The notes under the pieces were generated by a model. The model saw only the letters and a list, made by a program, of their open reading frames with translations, had not been told where the DNA came from and made no database searches. Positions 7,933-15,655 of a stretch of DNA of 42,354 bases are shown here, piece after piece. The translations under genes and the position numbers were made by a program. Each line of letters opens with the position of its first letter. The first letter of the stretch is position 1. Origin of the DNA: Thermocladium sp049965935 (GTDB lineage: Archaea; Thermoproteota; Thermoprotei; Thermoproteales; Thermocladiaceae); the NCBI GenBank assembly GCA_049965935.1, contig JBMFVP010000008.1, positions 1 through 42,354 on the forward strand. The letters are read 5' to 3'.

Positions 7933-8727
7933 ATGAATGCAATTAATTATTGGGAGGACTTGGAAAGGATAAGGAGACAAAGACCGTTAATACATCACTT
8001 GATGAACTTCGTGGCCATGAATGATGCAGCCAATATAACTCTAGCGATAGGGGCCTCCCCAATAATGGCCCATGCATTAGAGGAGGTGGAGGAATTAGTC
8101 GCAGCCGCGGGGGCCCTATACATTAACATAGGCACACTTGATAGGCAGTGGATCGAATCAATGCTGGCGGCAGGAAAAGCCGCTAACAAGAATGGGGTTC
8201 CAGTGCTGCTGGATCCCGTTGGAGCCGGCGCATCGAGGCTCCGCACAGAGACGGCGAAGCAATTGCTGCGGGAAGTGGAGATAAGCATAGTGAAGGGCAA
8301 TGGAGGCGAAATAATGGCACTCGCCGGGGAATCCGGAAGAATTAAGGGCGTTGATTCACTGGGTGGAGCCAGCATGGATGCCGTGGATAAGGTTGCTAGG
8401 GAGTTCAGCACCACGGCCGTAGCCACGGGGCCCGTGGACTACGTCTCCGATGCAAGGAGGCGCGGCGAGGTGAGGAATGGGACCCCCATGCTTCAATTAG
8501 TGACTGGGAGTGGATGCATGTTGGGCTCCGTTATGTCGAGCTTCCTAGCAATCAATAGGGATGCCTTCATAGCAGCAATAGAGGGACTAGTAGCATTCGA
8601 GGTAGCCGCTGAAGCCGCGGTGGAGAATGCCGTGGGGCCAGCATCTTTTCGAAACAAACTAATTGATGAGGTGTACAGGCTAAGTAAGCAATCATTCGAG
8701 AAAGCCAGGGTAACAATACTAACATGA
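7933..8727 (+). CDS. thiM: Hydroxyethylthiazole kinase
   Basis: A 264-residue thiazole kinase that phosphorylates 4-methyl-5-(2-hydroxyethyl)thiazole to salvage it for thiamine synthesis. Seen: PLIHHLMNFVAMNDAAN near the N-terminus, the substrate loop GASPIMAHA, VLLDPVGAGAS, VKGNGGEIMAL, and the ATP-site motif TGSGCMLGS with its conserved cysteine. Length is typical. No other thiamine gene lies next to it, so salvage rather than de novo synthesis is the local inference. The thiamine diphosphate needed by KorB is one local use. Confidence 0.93.
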   Translation: MNAINYWEDLERIRRQRPLIHHLMNFVAMNDAANITLAIGASPIMAHALEEVEELVAAAGALYINIGTLDRQWIESMLAAGKAANKNGVPVLLDPVGAGASRLRTETAKQLLREVEISIVKGNGGEIMALAGESGRIKGVDSLGGASMDAVDKVAREFSTTAVATGPVDYVSDARRRGEVRNGTPMLQLVTGSGCMLGSVMSSFLAINRDAFIAAIEGLVAFEVAAEAAVENAVGPASFRNKLIDEVYRLSKQSFEKARVTILT

Positions 8728-8803
8728 TTGATAAAGCGATCGATGAGGTAAATACTTGAAGGTACCTAGTAAATAATAAAAATGCTTCGAGACAGGGAAA
8801 TAG

Positions 8804-9775
8804 ATGGACAATAGAGTAATTATTCTCCTCCCCATGATTATCGCATTATCAATGGCTTATCTATTATTATCATTACGTCATGTCAATAATGGGGAAACCG
8901 TTCTCTACTTGATGCCTGGAAAGACTCATTTCTCTTTGTTGGGCTCCTATTTACAACAGTCCAGGTACTCCATGGCTGAGATTTACTTAGAGAATGTCAC
9001 TCTAATTGCCTCGCCGTTTCTCTGGAATCTAAAGTCCGGAGGGGGCCTAACCAATATCAGCTTTGACTATGGGGGTGTGGCTGTGAATGAAACGCTTACC
9101 CAAGTTAGCCTCATAGATCCAGAAATACACGTTATTGGGTATCCAGGCTTAATGTACGGTCAAGAGTATTGGTTCCCATTCGCTTCGCGCACAATTACCT
9201 CCAATCCATTAAAGCTACCAATCAAGCTCTCTAGATTAAGTGATGTCTGGATTACGATTAATTATAGCCTGTGGCGGCATCTGGGTACCATAGATGATTT
9301 TTCATATGATATATGGCTCGTGAGGAATCCCAACGCAACTTACCTAGGTCCTGGCGATGCCGAGGTAATGTTATGGATGTTCGCTAACGAGAGCTTACAG
9401 AACCAGCAATACTGGCTTAAAGTAGGCAACCTCTCAATCCCAATGCTAATAATTAGCAATGGAAATATGATGAGGAGTAACATGACCTATGCTGTTTTCA
9501 TCTTGCCCCATACCGGCGGCACGAATGGTTGGAGCCTAATAATTTTTATCCCGGAATTCAATGAATCCCATGGATTATGGAGGGGAACTTATTCTATTAA
9601 TCTCAATAGCTTACTGAACGCCGCAGTTAACGAATTGAGCAGGAGAGGATTAATTGGCGATATGCTTTACTTGAATGCCATACAGGTGGGGCTAGAGAGT
9701 TATCCAGATAAGTTGATGAGCGTGAGCGTTGGGTATAATATCTATAGTTGGTATCTAGCCTCTTCCCCGCCTTGA
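8804..9775 (+). CDS. Secreted or membrane-tethered GH12-family endoglucanase-like protein
   Basis: 323 residues beginning with a hydrophobic signal or anchor (RVIILLPMIIALSMAYLLL, about 4-22). The remainder matches the glycoside hydrolase family 12 pattern known from Sulfolobus secreted cellulases. It has a YDIWLVRNP strand, the nucleophile motif GDAEVMLWM (Glu187), and the acid/base region IQVGLESYPDK (Glu298) followed by a C-terminal beta strand. The inferred activity is hydrolysis of beta-1,4-glucans outside the cell. Asn-x-Ser/Thr sites are common, consistent with an exported glycoprotein. A TATA-like box around 8772-8782 lies about 27 bp upstream. The gene stands alone with no sugar transporter beside it. 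Confidence 0.78.
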   Translation: MDNRVIILLPMIIALSMAYLLLSLRHVNNGETVLYLMPGKTHFSLLGSYLQQSRYSMAEIYLENVTLIASPFLWNLKSGGGLTNISFDYGGVAVNETLTQVSLIDPEIHVIGYPGLMYGQEYWFPFASRTITSNPLKLPIKLSRLSDVWITINYSLWRHLGTIDDFSYDIWLVRNPNATYLGPGDAEVMLWMFANESLQNQQYWLKVGNLSIPMLIISNGNMMRSNMTYAVFILPHTGGTNGWSLIIFIPEFNESHGLWRGTYSINLNSLLNAAVNELSRRGLIGDMLYLNAIQVGLESYPDKLMSVSVGYNIYSWYLASSPP

Positions 9776-10062
9776 GCGGCTGGTCCCCTTAGGGTTTACA
9801 CTAAGAATGCTCAATAACCTTTAGGGCAACGATCGTGTATCGATTGTCTCCCGGGATTCGTTTAGTGGCATATGTTATATTGATGCGCAGAAGGAGCGTG
9901 CTTATTATTTGTTTTTAAGGCTGTTTCGTGGCGGAAACATGCAATTATCATCCATATGATCCATATATACAGTTGTAAAAAGAGTTTAATTTGTCGTTTA
10001 TTACCCATGATACCCCCATGATTACTTAATAAACACATGACACCAATATCTATTCGACCAAA
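9776..10062. other. Intergenic stretch, no gene recognised
   Basis: AT-rich DNA between the glucanase and Cren7 genes. A TATA-like cttaataaac (10025-10034) about 34 bp before the Cren7 ATG is the only element I can support. The minus-strand frame across it is low-complexity and overlaps Cren7, so I do not call it. Confidence 0.5.
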
Positions 10063-10251
10063 ATGCCTGGCGTAAACACTCAGGAATATATGGGCAAGGA
10101 ATATGAGGTCGAGTATGAGGGACACAAGTACAAGCTAAAGCCCCTAAAGGTTTGGGTGCTGCAGCCAAGGGGGAGAAAAGGCATAGTTATAGGCCTATTC
10201 CAGCTCCCCAACGGCAAGAAAATCAGGAAGGCAATAGGCAAAATAGAGTAA
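10063..10251 (+). CDS. creN7: Chromatin protein Cren7
   Basis: A 62-residue basic protein whose core, KVWVLQPRGRKG followed by IGLFQLPNGKKIRK, matches the crenarchaeal chromatin protein Cren7. Cren7 is an SH3-like small beta-barrel that binds and bends double-stranded DNA through its triple-stranded sheet. The family is about 60 residues, so this is full length. The N-terminal arm (MPGVNTQEYMGKEYEVEYEG) is more acidic and slightly longer than in Sulfolobus. A downstream ATG at 10090 would give a shortened arm. It is a single-gene unit; the next element is a convergent tRNA gene. Confidence 0.9.
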   Translation: MPGVNTQEYMGKEYEVEYEGHKYKLKPLKVWVLQPRGRKGIVIGLFQLPNGKKIRKAIGKIE

Positions 10252-10404
10252 CCAAGCAACAAATAAAGCCAACTTAAATCCACGTTTCCCTATTTTTATT
10301 TGAGTGAAATCCAAATTTTATATAGTTTCCACTTAGCTCCTTAAATCCCCCTAAATTCTCATTTTAATTATTGAAAATAATTAAATAATGGATCATTCTC
10401 TAAA
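10252..10404. other. Intergenic, no gene
   Basis: AT-rich sequence downstream of both Cren7 and the convergent tRNA gene. Runs such as ctatttttattt (10290-10301) after Cren7 could serve as a T-rich archaeal terminator, but nothing more can be supported. Confidence 0.35.
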
Positions 10405-10479
10405 TGCCCCGGCCGGGATTTGAACCCGGGTCGCAGGCTCGAAAGGCCCACATACTTGACCGAGCTATACTACCGGGGC
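10405..10479 (-). tRNA. tRNA-Glu (anticodon UUC)
   Basis: A 75-nt cloverleaf. The acceptor stem GCCCCGG pairs with CCGGGGC, with discriminator A. The T arm is CCGGG-TTCAAAT-CCCGG. The anticodon loop is CTTTCGA, giving anticodon TTC. The 3' CCA is not encoded. No intron is seen in the canonical position. The anticodon stem TGGGC/GCCTG contains two adjacent G-T wobble pairs at its outer end, which is weaker than the usual CGGGC/GCCCG. A TATA-like box TTAAAACTA (10498-10508, minus strand) sits about 24 bp upstream of the mature 5' end. Confidence 0.93.
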
Positions 10480-10643
10480 TCGTTTCCATGAATACCCTTA
10501 GTTTTAATTTTTTTCCACGCCATATAAACCAATAGGCGAGCATAGATGGCCTTAGGCCATTTATTTTCAATAGCATTGCTACTGGCTAACCTATTTTTGC
10601 TTATTAGATAAAAGTTATTAATTCTTTACTAAGTCAAGTATAT

Positions 10644-11795
10644 ATGGGAATAACTACAAGTGAGCATGATTTAGTAAGGAAAGTTACTCGAGAATTCGCG
10701 GAAACCAGGGTGGAGAAGGAGGCTAAATTAATAGATCAAGACCATTACCCGCGGGACCTAATACGGGAGGCTGGAAAGCAGGGGATACTGACGCCAACGA
10801 TACCACAGGAGTATGGGGGTCCCGGTTACGATTTAAGGGCCGGCGTAATAGTTCTGGAGGAATTATCTAGGTCAAGCGGTTCCTTTGGTTTACTAACCGA
10901 AGCGCTAGGCGTGCTTTTTGCCCACACAATTTACAGGTTTGGTACCGAGCATCAGAGAGAGATCTTGAGCAAGGTGGCTAGTGGGGAATTGATTGGCGCA
11001 TTCGGCCTCAGTGAGCCATGTTGTGGAAGCGATGCGGGGGCTCTGGAGACGACTGCTACTCGGGTCGGCGGCGAATGGTCGATTAACGGCCACAAGATGT
11101 GGATCACGAATGGCCACTATGCGGACTACTTCCTAATATTTGCTCGGACGGGAAGCAGGGAGGAGAGACATAAGGCACTGACCGCGTTCCTAATACAGAG
11201 GAGCAAATGTATAGAGACTAATCAAATTGATTTGATGGGGGTGAGGGGCATAGGGGATGCCGAGGTGTTCATAAATGATTGTAGGGCTGGGGAGGATGAT
11301 GTGGTGGGCGGCCTCAATAATGGTTGGAGCATCATTAATTATACCCTGGATGTCGGCAGAACAGCTGTATCGGCAGTCGCATTGGGCCTTAGCCAAAGGG
11401 CCGTGGAGGAATCCATTAATTGGTCTAAGCAGAGGCAAGCATTTGGGAAGCCCATTATAGAGCACCAAGTCACTCAATTCAAGTTGGCCTCAATGTATCA
11501 GCGGCTCGAGACTATGAGAACCTTAATATACTACTCAGCGTATCTATATGATTCTATGGATCCCCATTTCCTAGTGATGACTCACGTGGCGAAGCTGTAC
11601 TCAGGCCCCACGGCTGTCGAGATAGCTAAGGATGCTGTTCAAATACATGGCGGCTATGGCTACAGCAAGGATAGCGTGGTCGAGAGGATCTATAGGGATG
11701 CCAAGATACTGGAGATAGGGGAGGGCACCAATGAAGTGCAGCAAATGGTTCTCTATAAGTTACTCATGGGCGGCAAACTCAGATTCGAGTTCTAA
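10644..11795 (+). CDS. Acyl-CoA dehydrogenase
   Basis: A 383-residue FAD-dependent acyl-CoA dehydrogenase that oxidises an acyl-CoA to the trans-2-enoyl-CoA. All three domains are present: an N-terminal helical domain, the FAD-binding beta domain (GAFGLSEPCCGSDAG, then GHKMWITNG), and the C-terminal helical domain with SKQRQAFGKPI, QIHGGYGYSKD and the catalytic segment EIGEGTNE. Substrate chain length cannot be assigned. No electron-transfer flavoprotein gene is adjacent. A TATA-like box (10607-10615) lies about 33 bp before the ATG. It could act on CoA esters derived from amino acids, in line with the ABC importer at 26.5-31.2 kb (inference). Confidence 0.9.
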   Translation: MGITTSEHDLVRKVTREFAETRVEKEAKLIDQDHYPRDLIREAGKQGILTPTIPQEYGGPGYDLRAGVIVLEELSRSSGSFGLLTEALGVLFAHTIYRFGTEHQREILSKVASGELIGAFGLSEPCCGSDAGALETTATRVGGEWSINGHKMWITNGHYADYFLIFARTGSREERHKALTAFLIQRSKCIETNQIDLMGVRGIGDAEVFINDCRAGEDDVVGGLNNGWSIINYTLDVGRTAVSAVALGLSQRAVEESINWSKQRQAFGKPIIEHQVTQFKLASMYQRLETMRTLIYYSAYLYDSMDPHFLVMTHVAKLYSGPTAVEIAKDAVQIHGGYGYSKDSVVERIYRDAKILEIGEGTNEVQQMVLYKLLMGGKLRFEF

Positions 11796-11851
11796 TTACT
11801 TCCTGGGGAATCATTGCAGCAAATTTAAAACCTTGGCTTGGTTTTAGTGAC

Positions 11852-12298
11852 GTGTCACACAAGGCCAAGGGCTCCTCATATGAAAGAAAGATAGCTAATC
11901 ACCTCTGGGAGGAGGGATTCGCGGTTCTACGCGGCTGCTCCAGCGGTGGAGGCGTGCGGAGGAGGTACGTGCCGGATATCGTGGCATCTATAAATGGAAA
12001 GATATTGGTGATAGAGGTCAAGTACAGGGCAAAGGAGGGGCCAATCTATATCGAGAAAGACAAGTATCAAAAGCTACTGGAATTCGCGAGGAGAGCCAGT
12101 GGATCCGCGTATGTGGCCGTCAAGTACGGCAGCGATAAGTGGAGGGTAATGCCGGCCGAGAAGCTTGAGGAAACCGGGGAGGGAAATGTGGTTGTTAGGC
12201 CGGCGGCAATAATGGAGGCCGGCATACCGCTCGATGCATTGATAGCCTCGCTAAAGAATCAACCCCTTACATCGTTCATGGAATGGGGCCAGGAATGA
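11852..12298 (+). CDS. hjc: Holliday junction resolvase Hjc
   Basis: A 148-residue archaeal resolvase of the restriction-endonuclease fold that cleaves four-way DNA junctions as a dimer. Visible catalytic elements are YERKIANHL (Glu11), the PDIVA motif (Asp42) and VIEVKYR (Glu55, Lys57). GCSSGGGVRRRYVPD is the flexible basic loop. The GTG start at 11852 is supported by a TATA-like box (11822-11830) 26 bp upstream. The C-terminal 25 residues go slightly beyond the minimal Hjc core. Two small unknown genes follow on the same strand. Confidence 0.93.
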   Translation: MSHKAKGSSYERKIANHLWEEGFAVLRGCSSGGGVRRRYVPDIVASINGKILVIEVKYRAKEGPIYIEKDKYQKLLEFARRASGSAYVAVKYGSDKWRVMPAEKLEETGEGNVVVRPAAIMEAGIPLDALIASLKNQPLTSFMEWGQE

Positions 12299-12376
12299 GG
12301 GGAGGAAATTTTTGCCGAGCTGTATATTTCTTTTTTATCCACTACTTATTTTTAATTAGGCCCAGTGGCTCTCCTC

Positions 12377-12718
12377 ATGTCTCTGCGTCAGGAGAAGGGG
12401 CTGGGGAACGATATAATATTGCTTGACCATAAGGCTAGGTCAAGCGCTGCCCTCCTGGCGCGAAGAATCATCAAGCTAACAATTGATGGAGCAATCCCAA
12501 GGGACGCCGCGATATCGATGATCCGCAACCTAGGCATAGAGCTAAGCACCATGGATAACCCATCACGCTACGCCAAGGTGGAGGACGATCAGGAGGAGGT
12601 CGGCAATGAGGAGGAGCGGGTCAGGGAATCAATAGTGAGGGTTCACAACAATGAGGAGGTAGTCATGGAGCACTATATTGGCGAAAAAGTGATCCAGAGG
12701 TGGTTTAGGCGTGGATAA
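12377..12718 (+). CDS. Hypothetical protein downstream of hjc
   Basis: 113 residues, soluble, with an acidic central linker (KVEDDQEEVGNEEERV, about 75-90) between an N-terminal helical segment (SSAALLARRIIKLTIDGAIP) and a C-terminal basic end (VIQRWFRRG). I do not recognise it. I prefer the ATG at 12377 to the in-frame GTG at 12365 because a T-rich TATA-like element lies around 12348-12356. Its end overlaps the next gene by 8 nt, so the two are coupled. Confidence 0.55.
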   Translation: MSLRQEKGLGNDIILLDHKARSSAALLARRIIKLTIDGAIPRDAAISMIRNLGIELSTMDNPSRYAKVEDDQEEVGNEEERVRESIVRVHNNEEVVMEHYIGEKVIQRWFRRG

Positions 12719-13085
12719 GGATGAGGTCACCTATATAGCGGCCAAGTATGGCAAGTACTTGGGGGGAATCGATTACGCCTCAATACTGAACCATATTAAT
12801 GAGGAGGACGAGAGATTGAGATTAGTGGAGGAGAGGTTACTGGGTTACCCAATAAAGGAGGCTCCCAGGGAAGATTTGGGGGACGCCAGGAGGCTCTGCG
12901 CCGAGCTAGATGCATTGAGGCTGGAGGAGAAGCGGTACATGGAGATAGTTAATGAGGTGAAGTTAAGGGGCCTCACTAAGCCTCACGTGGATAAAGCCAT
13001 GCGTAGGCTGGGAACCATTAGGGGCAATATAAGGACTGTGCGACGCATATTAAGGTACTTGGGGGACCCCCTTAAGTGCCTCTAA
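12711..13085 (+). CDS. Hypothetical helical protein, coupled to the preceding gene
   Basis: 124 residues, highly charged and predicted mostly helical, with likely coiled-coil stretches around residues 25-45 and 55-90 (LCAELDALRLEEKRYMEIV). It ends LRYLGDPLKCL. I do not recognise a family. The GTG start overlaps the upstream gene. Together the two look like a small protein pair, and their place after hjc makes a role in DNA transactions possible but unproven. Confidence 0.55.
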   Translation: MDKDEVTYIAAKYGKYLGGIDYASILNHINEEDERLRLVEERLLGYPIKEAPREDLGDARRLCAELDALRLEEKRYMEIVNEVKLRGLTKPHVDKAMRRLGTIRGNIRTVRRILRYLGDPLKCL

Positions 13086-13140
13086 AGCCGCAGCATTAAT
13101 AGACAATAAATAAAAAAGGGAATCATGTAAAACTTCTTTA

Positions 13141-13638
13141 ATGAGCGTCTACTTTGAGGGGCTTGTTGAGGATAGACTCTACTTATTCGTGTTCTCTTCA
13201 TCGTCATTCATGATGAAGGACATAACGGAGGAAAGGAAATTTAAGAGGAGACTATTGATGAGCATAGTGATCGGATTAATTCTTGTGATAGCTGCATCGG
13301 CGTATGCAGTTATCCTCTACTCGCTCATGCGAGGACCAACACCACCGCCTGCATATATGGTGGAGGGGCCGCTCCTGGGATCCGTGGGTGTCTTGGCGTT
13401 CCTGGTATTCTACACATTATCGAGGAGACCAAACATAGATTACTCCGTGCCTGATTATGAGACTAGTTATAGATTCGTTAGGGTAATCGGGTATCCCAAT
13501 GATGGCATCATGACTATATCCATAGACACGGCCGAGGGCACCTATGAATATAACGTGAAGGCTGGGAAGAAAGTTCTCGAGATAGTGAGGCAATTGGCTT
13601 CACAACCCATGTGGAGGACCCGCGTTTACTCATACTAG
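13141..13638 (+). CDS. Hypothetical membrane protein, two TM segments and cytosolic tail
   Basis: 165 residues. Two hydrophobic helices (about 41-64, LLMSIVIGLILVIAASAYAV, and about 80-98, GPLLGSVGVLAFLVFY) are followed by a soluble C-terminal domain of about 65 residues. The domain is rich in beta-strand residues (YRFVRVIGYPNDGIMTISID). No family recognised. An AT-rich TATA-like element at 13104-13117 lies about 30 bp before the ATG. In-frame ATGs at 13210 and 13213 are alternatives that still keep both helices. Confidence 0.6.
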   Translation: MSVYFEGLVEDRLYLFVFSSSSFMMKDITEERKFKRRLLMSIVIGLILVIAASAYAVILYSLMRGPTPPPAYMVEGPLLGSVGVLAFLVFYTLSRRPNIDYSVPDYETSYRFVRVIGYPNDGIMTISIDTAEGTYEYNVKAGKKVLEIVRQLASQPMWRTRVYSY

Positions 13639-13674
13639 CAGTAATGTTTTTATCCATTACCGCCTTTCATAGCT

Positions 13675-14988
13675 ATGGATGCAATTAAATTACTGAAGGA
13701 ATTGGTTGAGGTTGATACAGTGATAAATCCAGGGGAGGGGAAGTACCCGGACGCCAAGGCCCTCGACATAGTTAGGGAGGAAGTGGAGTCTTTGGGTTTC
13801 AAATATGAATTGATCCGGGACGGGGGCCTCAGCCACATGCTTGCCCATAGGGGTGAGGGGGAGCCCAGGCTTCTCTTAATGGCTCACCTGGATACCGTTC
13901 CCTTTAATAGGGATGAGTGGAGCCATGATCCACTAAAGCTCACGGTGGAGGGAGAAAAGGCGTACGGCAGGGGCGCGCTCGATGATAAGGGAAACGTGGC
14001 TGCAATCATCGCCGCGCTGGAGGAGTCCAGAGACGGGGAGGGAACGATAATGCTAGCCATAACTATGGATGAGGAGGCGGGGGGACGCGGAGCCAAATTG
14101 ATTAGGGATCGCTTGGCCGAGGAGTCCAGTATGCCGTCAATGGTTGTGAACGCTGACGGCAATGGCATGGTTATCATTAATAGGAGGCGAGGCGTGTTTG
14201 AGGCAACCATAAGCGTGCCGAGCGCCGTGTCCATGATTAGGGGAACAACTAAGCGGGTTGAGTTTAGGCTTGACTATAAGGTTAAGCCTCCTCACCATGC
14301 GGCCTATTTCCTGTCCGGCGTTGATTCCCATCCCTTAATAGCGTTGTCACAATTCGTGAGGGTTAATGACGCTCACATGAGTGAGTTGGGGGGTTCTTGG
14401 CTCAAGACTAACGTGGTTCCATCCATTGTCTGGGGAAGCATTGTTATCGAGGATCCGGCGGGGGATTTTGTTTCCATTGATGAGGGATTAACCGCGTTGG
14501 TTAAGGCGGTGGTTCCATTAACTAGGCCAGTGATTAAGGGGAAGGCACCCAGCGAATATGGTGTTAATGCGACCCCGAATTACTATAAGCGGCGAGGCGA
14601 ATCACATGAATTAGTGCTGGATATCAGGGCAATGACTGATGACGAGGCTGAGGTGCGGAGGGCAATCGAGGAGCAGTTAGGCGATCTTGAGGCTGAGGTT
14701 CAGATTCACGGTGGCGGCGGCTACCTATTTACTTCACAGTCCTCTGACTTAGTTAGGTCGGCAATGGATGCATTGAGAAGGGTGGGAATTGCTCCGCGGG
14801 TAGTTGAGATGAATGGAGCATCCGACAGCAGGTACTTCTCGCCTCTCGGAATTGATGCCATAGACTTTGGGCCAAGGGGCGGCAATATACATGGACCCGA
14901 CGAGTACGTGGACATCAAGTCCCTAGAGTTAACTATTAAATTCTATGCGGGTCTCGTGAAGAACGTGATGACTCCTAAAGCCCACTGA
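13675..14988 (+). CDS. M20-family metallopeptidase/deacylase (ArgE/DapE/ACY1 type)
   Basis: 437 residues with the two-zinc M20 hydrolase signatures: LLLMAHLDTVPFN (first metal histidine and catalytic Asp), YGRGALDDKGNVAA (bridging Asp) and TMDEEAGGRG (catalytic base Glu and metal Glu). The C-terminal lid returns to IDFGPRGGNIHGPDEYVD with the last metal histidine. Such enzymes remove acyl groups from amino acids or cleave di- and tripeptides; the substrate is not readable from sequence. A TATA-like box (13645-13654) lies 26 bp upstream. Confidence 0.87.
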   Translation: MDAIKLLKELVEVDTVINPGEGKYPDAKALDIVREEVESLGFKYELIRDGGLSHMLAHRGEGEPRLLLMAHLDTVPFNRDEWSHDPLKLTVEGEKAYGRGALDDKGNVAAIIAALEESRDGEGTIMLAITMDEEAGGRGAKLIRDRLAEESSMPSMVVNADGNGMVIINRRRGVFEATISVPSAVSMIRGTTKRVEFRLDYKVKPPHHAAYFLSGVDSHPLIALSQFVRVNDAHMSELGGSWLKTNVVPSIVWGSIVIEDPAGDFVSIDEGLTALVKAVVPLTRPVIKGKAPSEYGVNATPNYYKRRGESHELVLDIRAMTDDEAEVRRAIEEQLGDLEAEVQIHGGGGYLFTSQSSDLVRSAMDALRRVGIAPRVVEMNGASDSRYFSPLGIDAIDFGPRGGNIHGPDEYVDIKSLELTIKFYAGLVKNVMTPKAH

Positions 14989-15037
14989 TGACGTGACGTG
15001 AACCACTAGGCTGATGACTCCCTCAACACCGTTAATG

Positions 15038-15655
15038 CTATGCATTGGAGCCGCTCTCAACGAATACTAGGCGGAGGGTTCTGCCTTTCCCCCTCTCCAC
15101 ATTTACTGCTTCCCTGCACTTGAATTCGCGACACACCTCGACCAAGTAATCACTGCGCGGCATTAATATGAAGCCTCGACCAAGTAATCTAAGGGCCTTG
15201 ATCTGGGTGTCCAGCGGCGCGTCATGTCCATTAATTACAATGAACCCCATGTAGCCATTGTTCCTAGATGTGGGAAAAATGCCTAGGTCAGCGCACGCGG
15301 CTGATATTGATGATACTCCCGGCACTACCTCATAACTTATGCCGAGACTGCTTAATTTGATTAGCTCATCCTCCAGCCCCCCAAATAATGCGGGATCGCC
15401 ATTCTTTAGGTGAGCCACGTTAAGGCCTGATCTAGCGTATCTAATCACTAGATCAACTCCGTCTCCCCTATGTCGTTTATCAAGCACTATTATCCTGAGG
15501 TTAGGGTAATGCTCCTTAATGAAATCCATCAAGCTAGGGGTGAGCGTGGCGTCGCCTGCCACGGCTGCTTGACACAAGGCTAGGGCATTCACTGCCCTCA
15601 GCGTGAGCAAGTCAAAGTTCCCAGGACCCACTCCAATTATGAATACCTTTCCCAT
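15038..15655 (-). CDS. SAM-dependent tetrapyrrole methylase (SUMT/precorrin-type)
   Basis: 205 residues of the corrin/porphyrin methylase fold: VFIIGVGPGNFDLLTLRAV at the N-terminus, HLKNGDPALFGG (the GDP motif, where uroporphyrinogen-III methylases usually have KGGDP), and YEVVPGVSSISAA. These contact S-adenosylmethionine and the tetrapyrrole. It is about 40 residues shorter than typical uroporphyrinogen-III C-methyltransferases, so CbiE- or CbiF-type specificity is also possible. Its position next to the dsr genes favours siroheme synthesis (inference). A TATA-like gtttaacc (15685-15692) lies about 33 bp upstream of the ATG. Confidence 0.75.
   Translation of the reverse strand: MGKVFIIGVGPGNFDLLTLRAVNALALCQAAVAGDATLTPSLMDFIKEHYPNLRIIVLDKRHRGDGVDLVIRYARSGLNVAHLKNGDPALFGGLEDELIKLSSLGISYEVVPGVSSISAACADLGIFPTSRNNGYMGFIVINGHDAPLDTQIKALRLLGRGFILMPRSDYLVEVCREFKCREAVNVERGKGRTLRLVFVESGSNA

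Noticed and set aside
7897..7933. Upstream TTG starts for the membrane protein (7897) and for thiM (7927)
   Set aside because: Both conflict with the TATA-like box at 7903-7910 and its spacing to the thiM ATG at 7933.
9862..10125. Minus-strand 87-codon frame
   Set aside because: No recognisable domain, odd composition (many Ile, His and Cys), and it overlaps Cren7 antisense.
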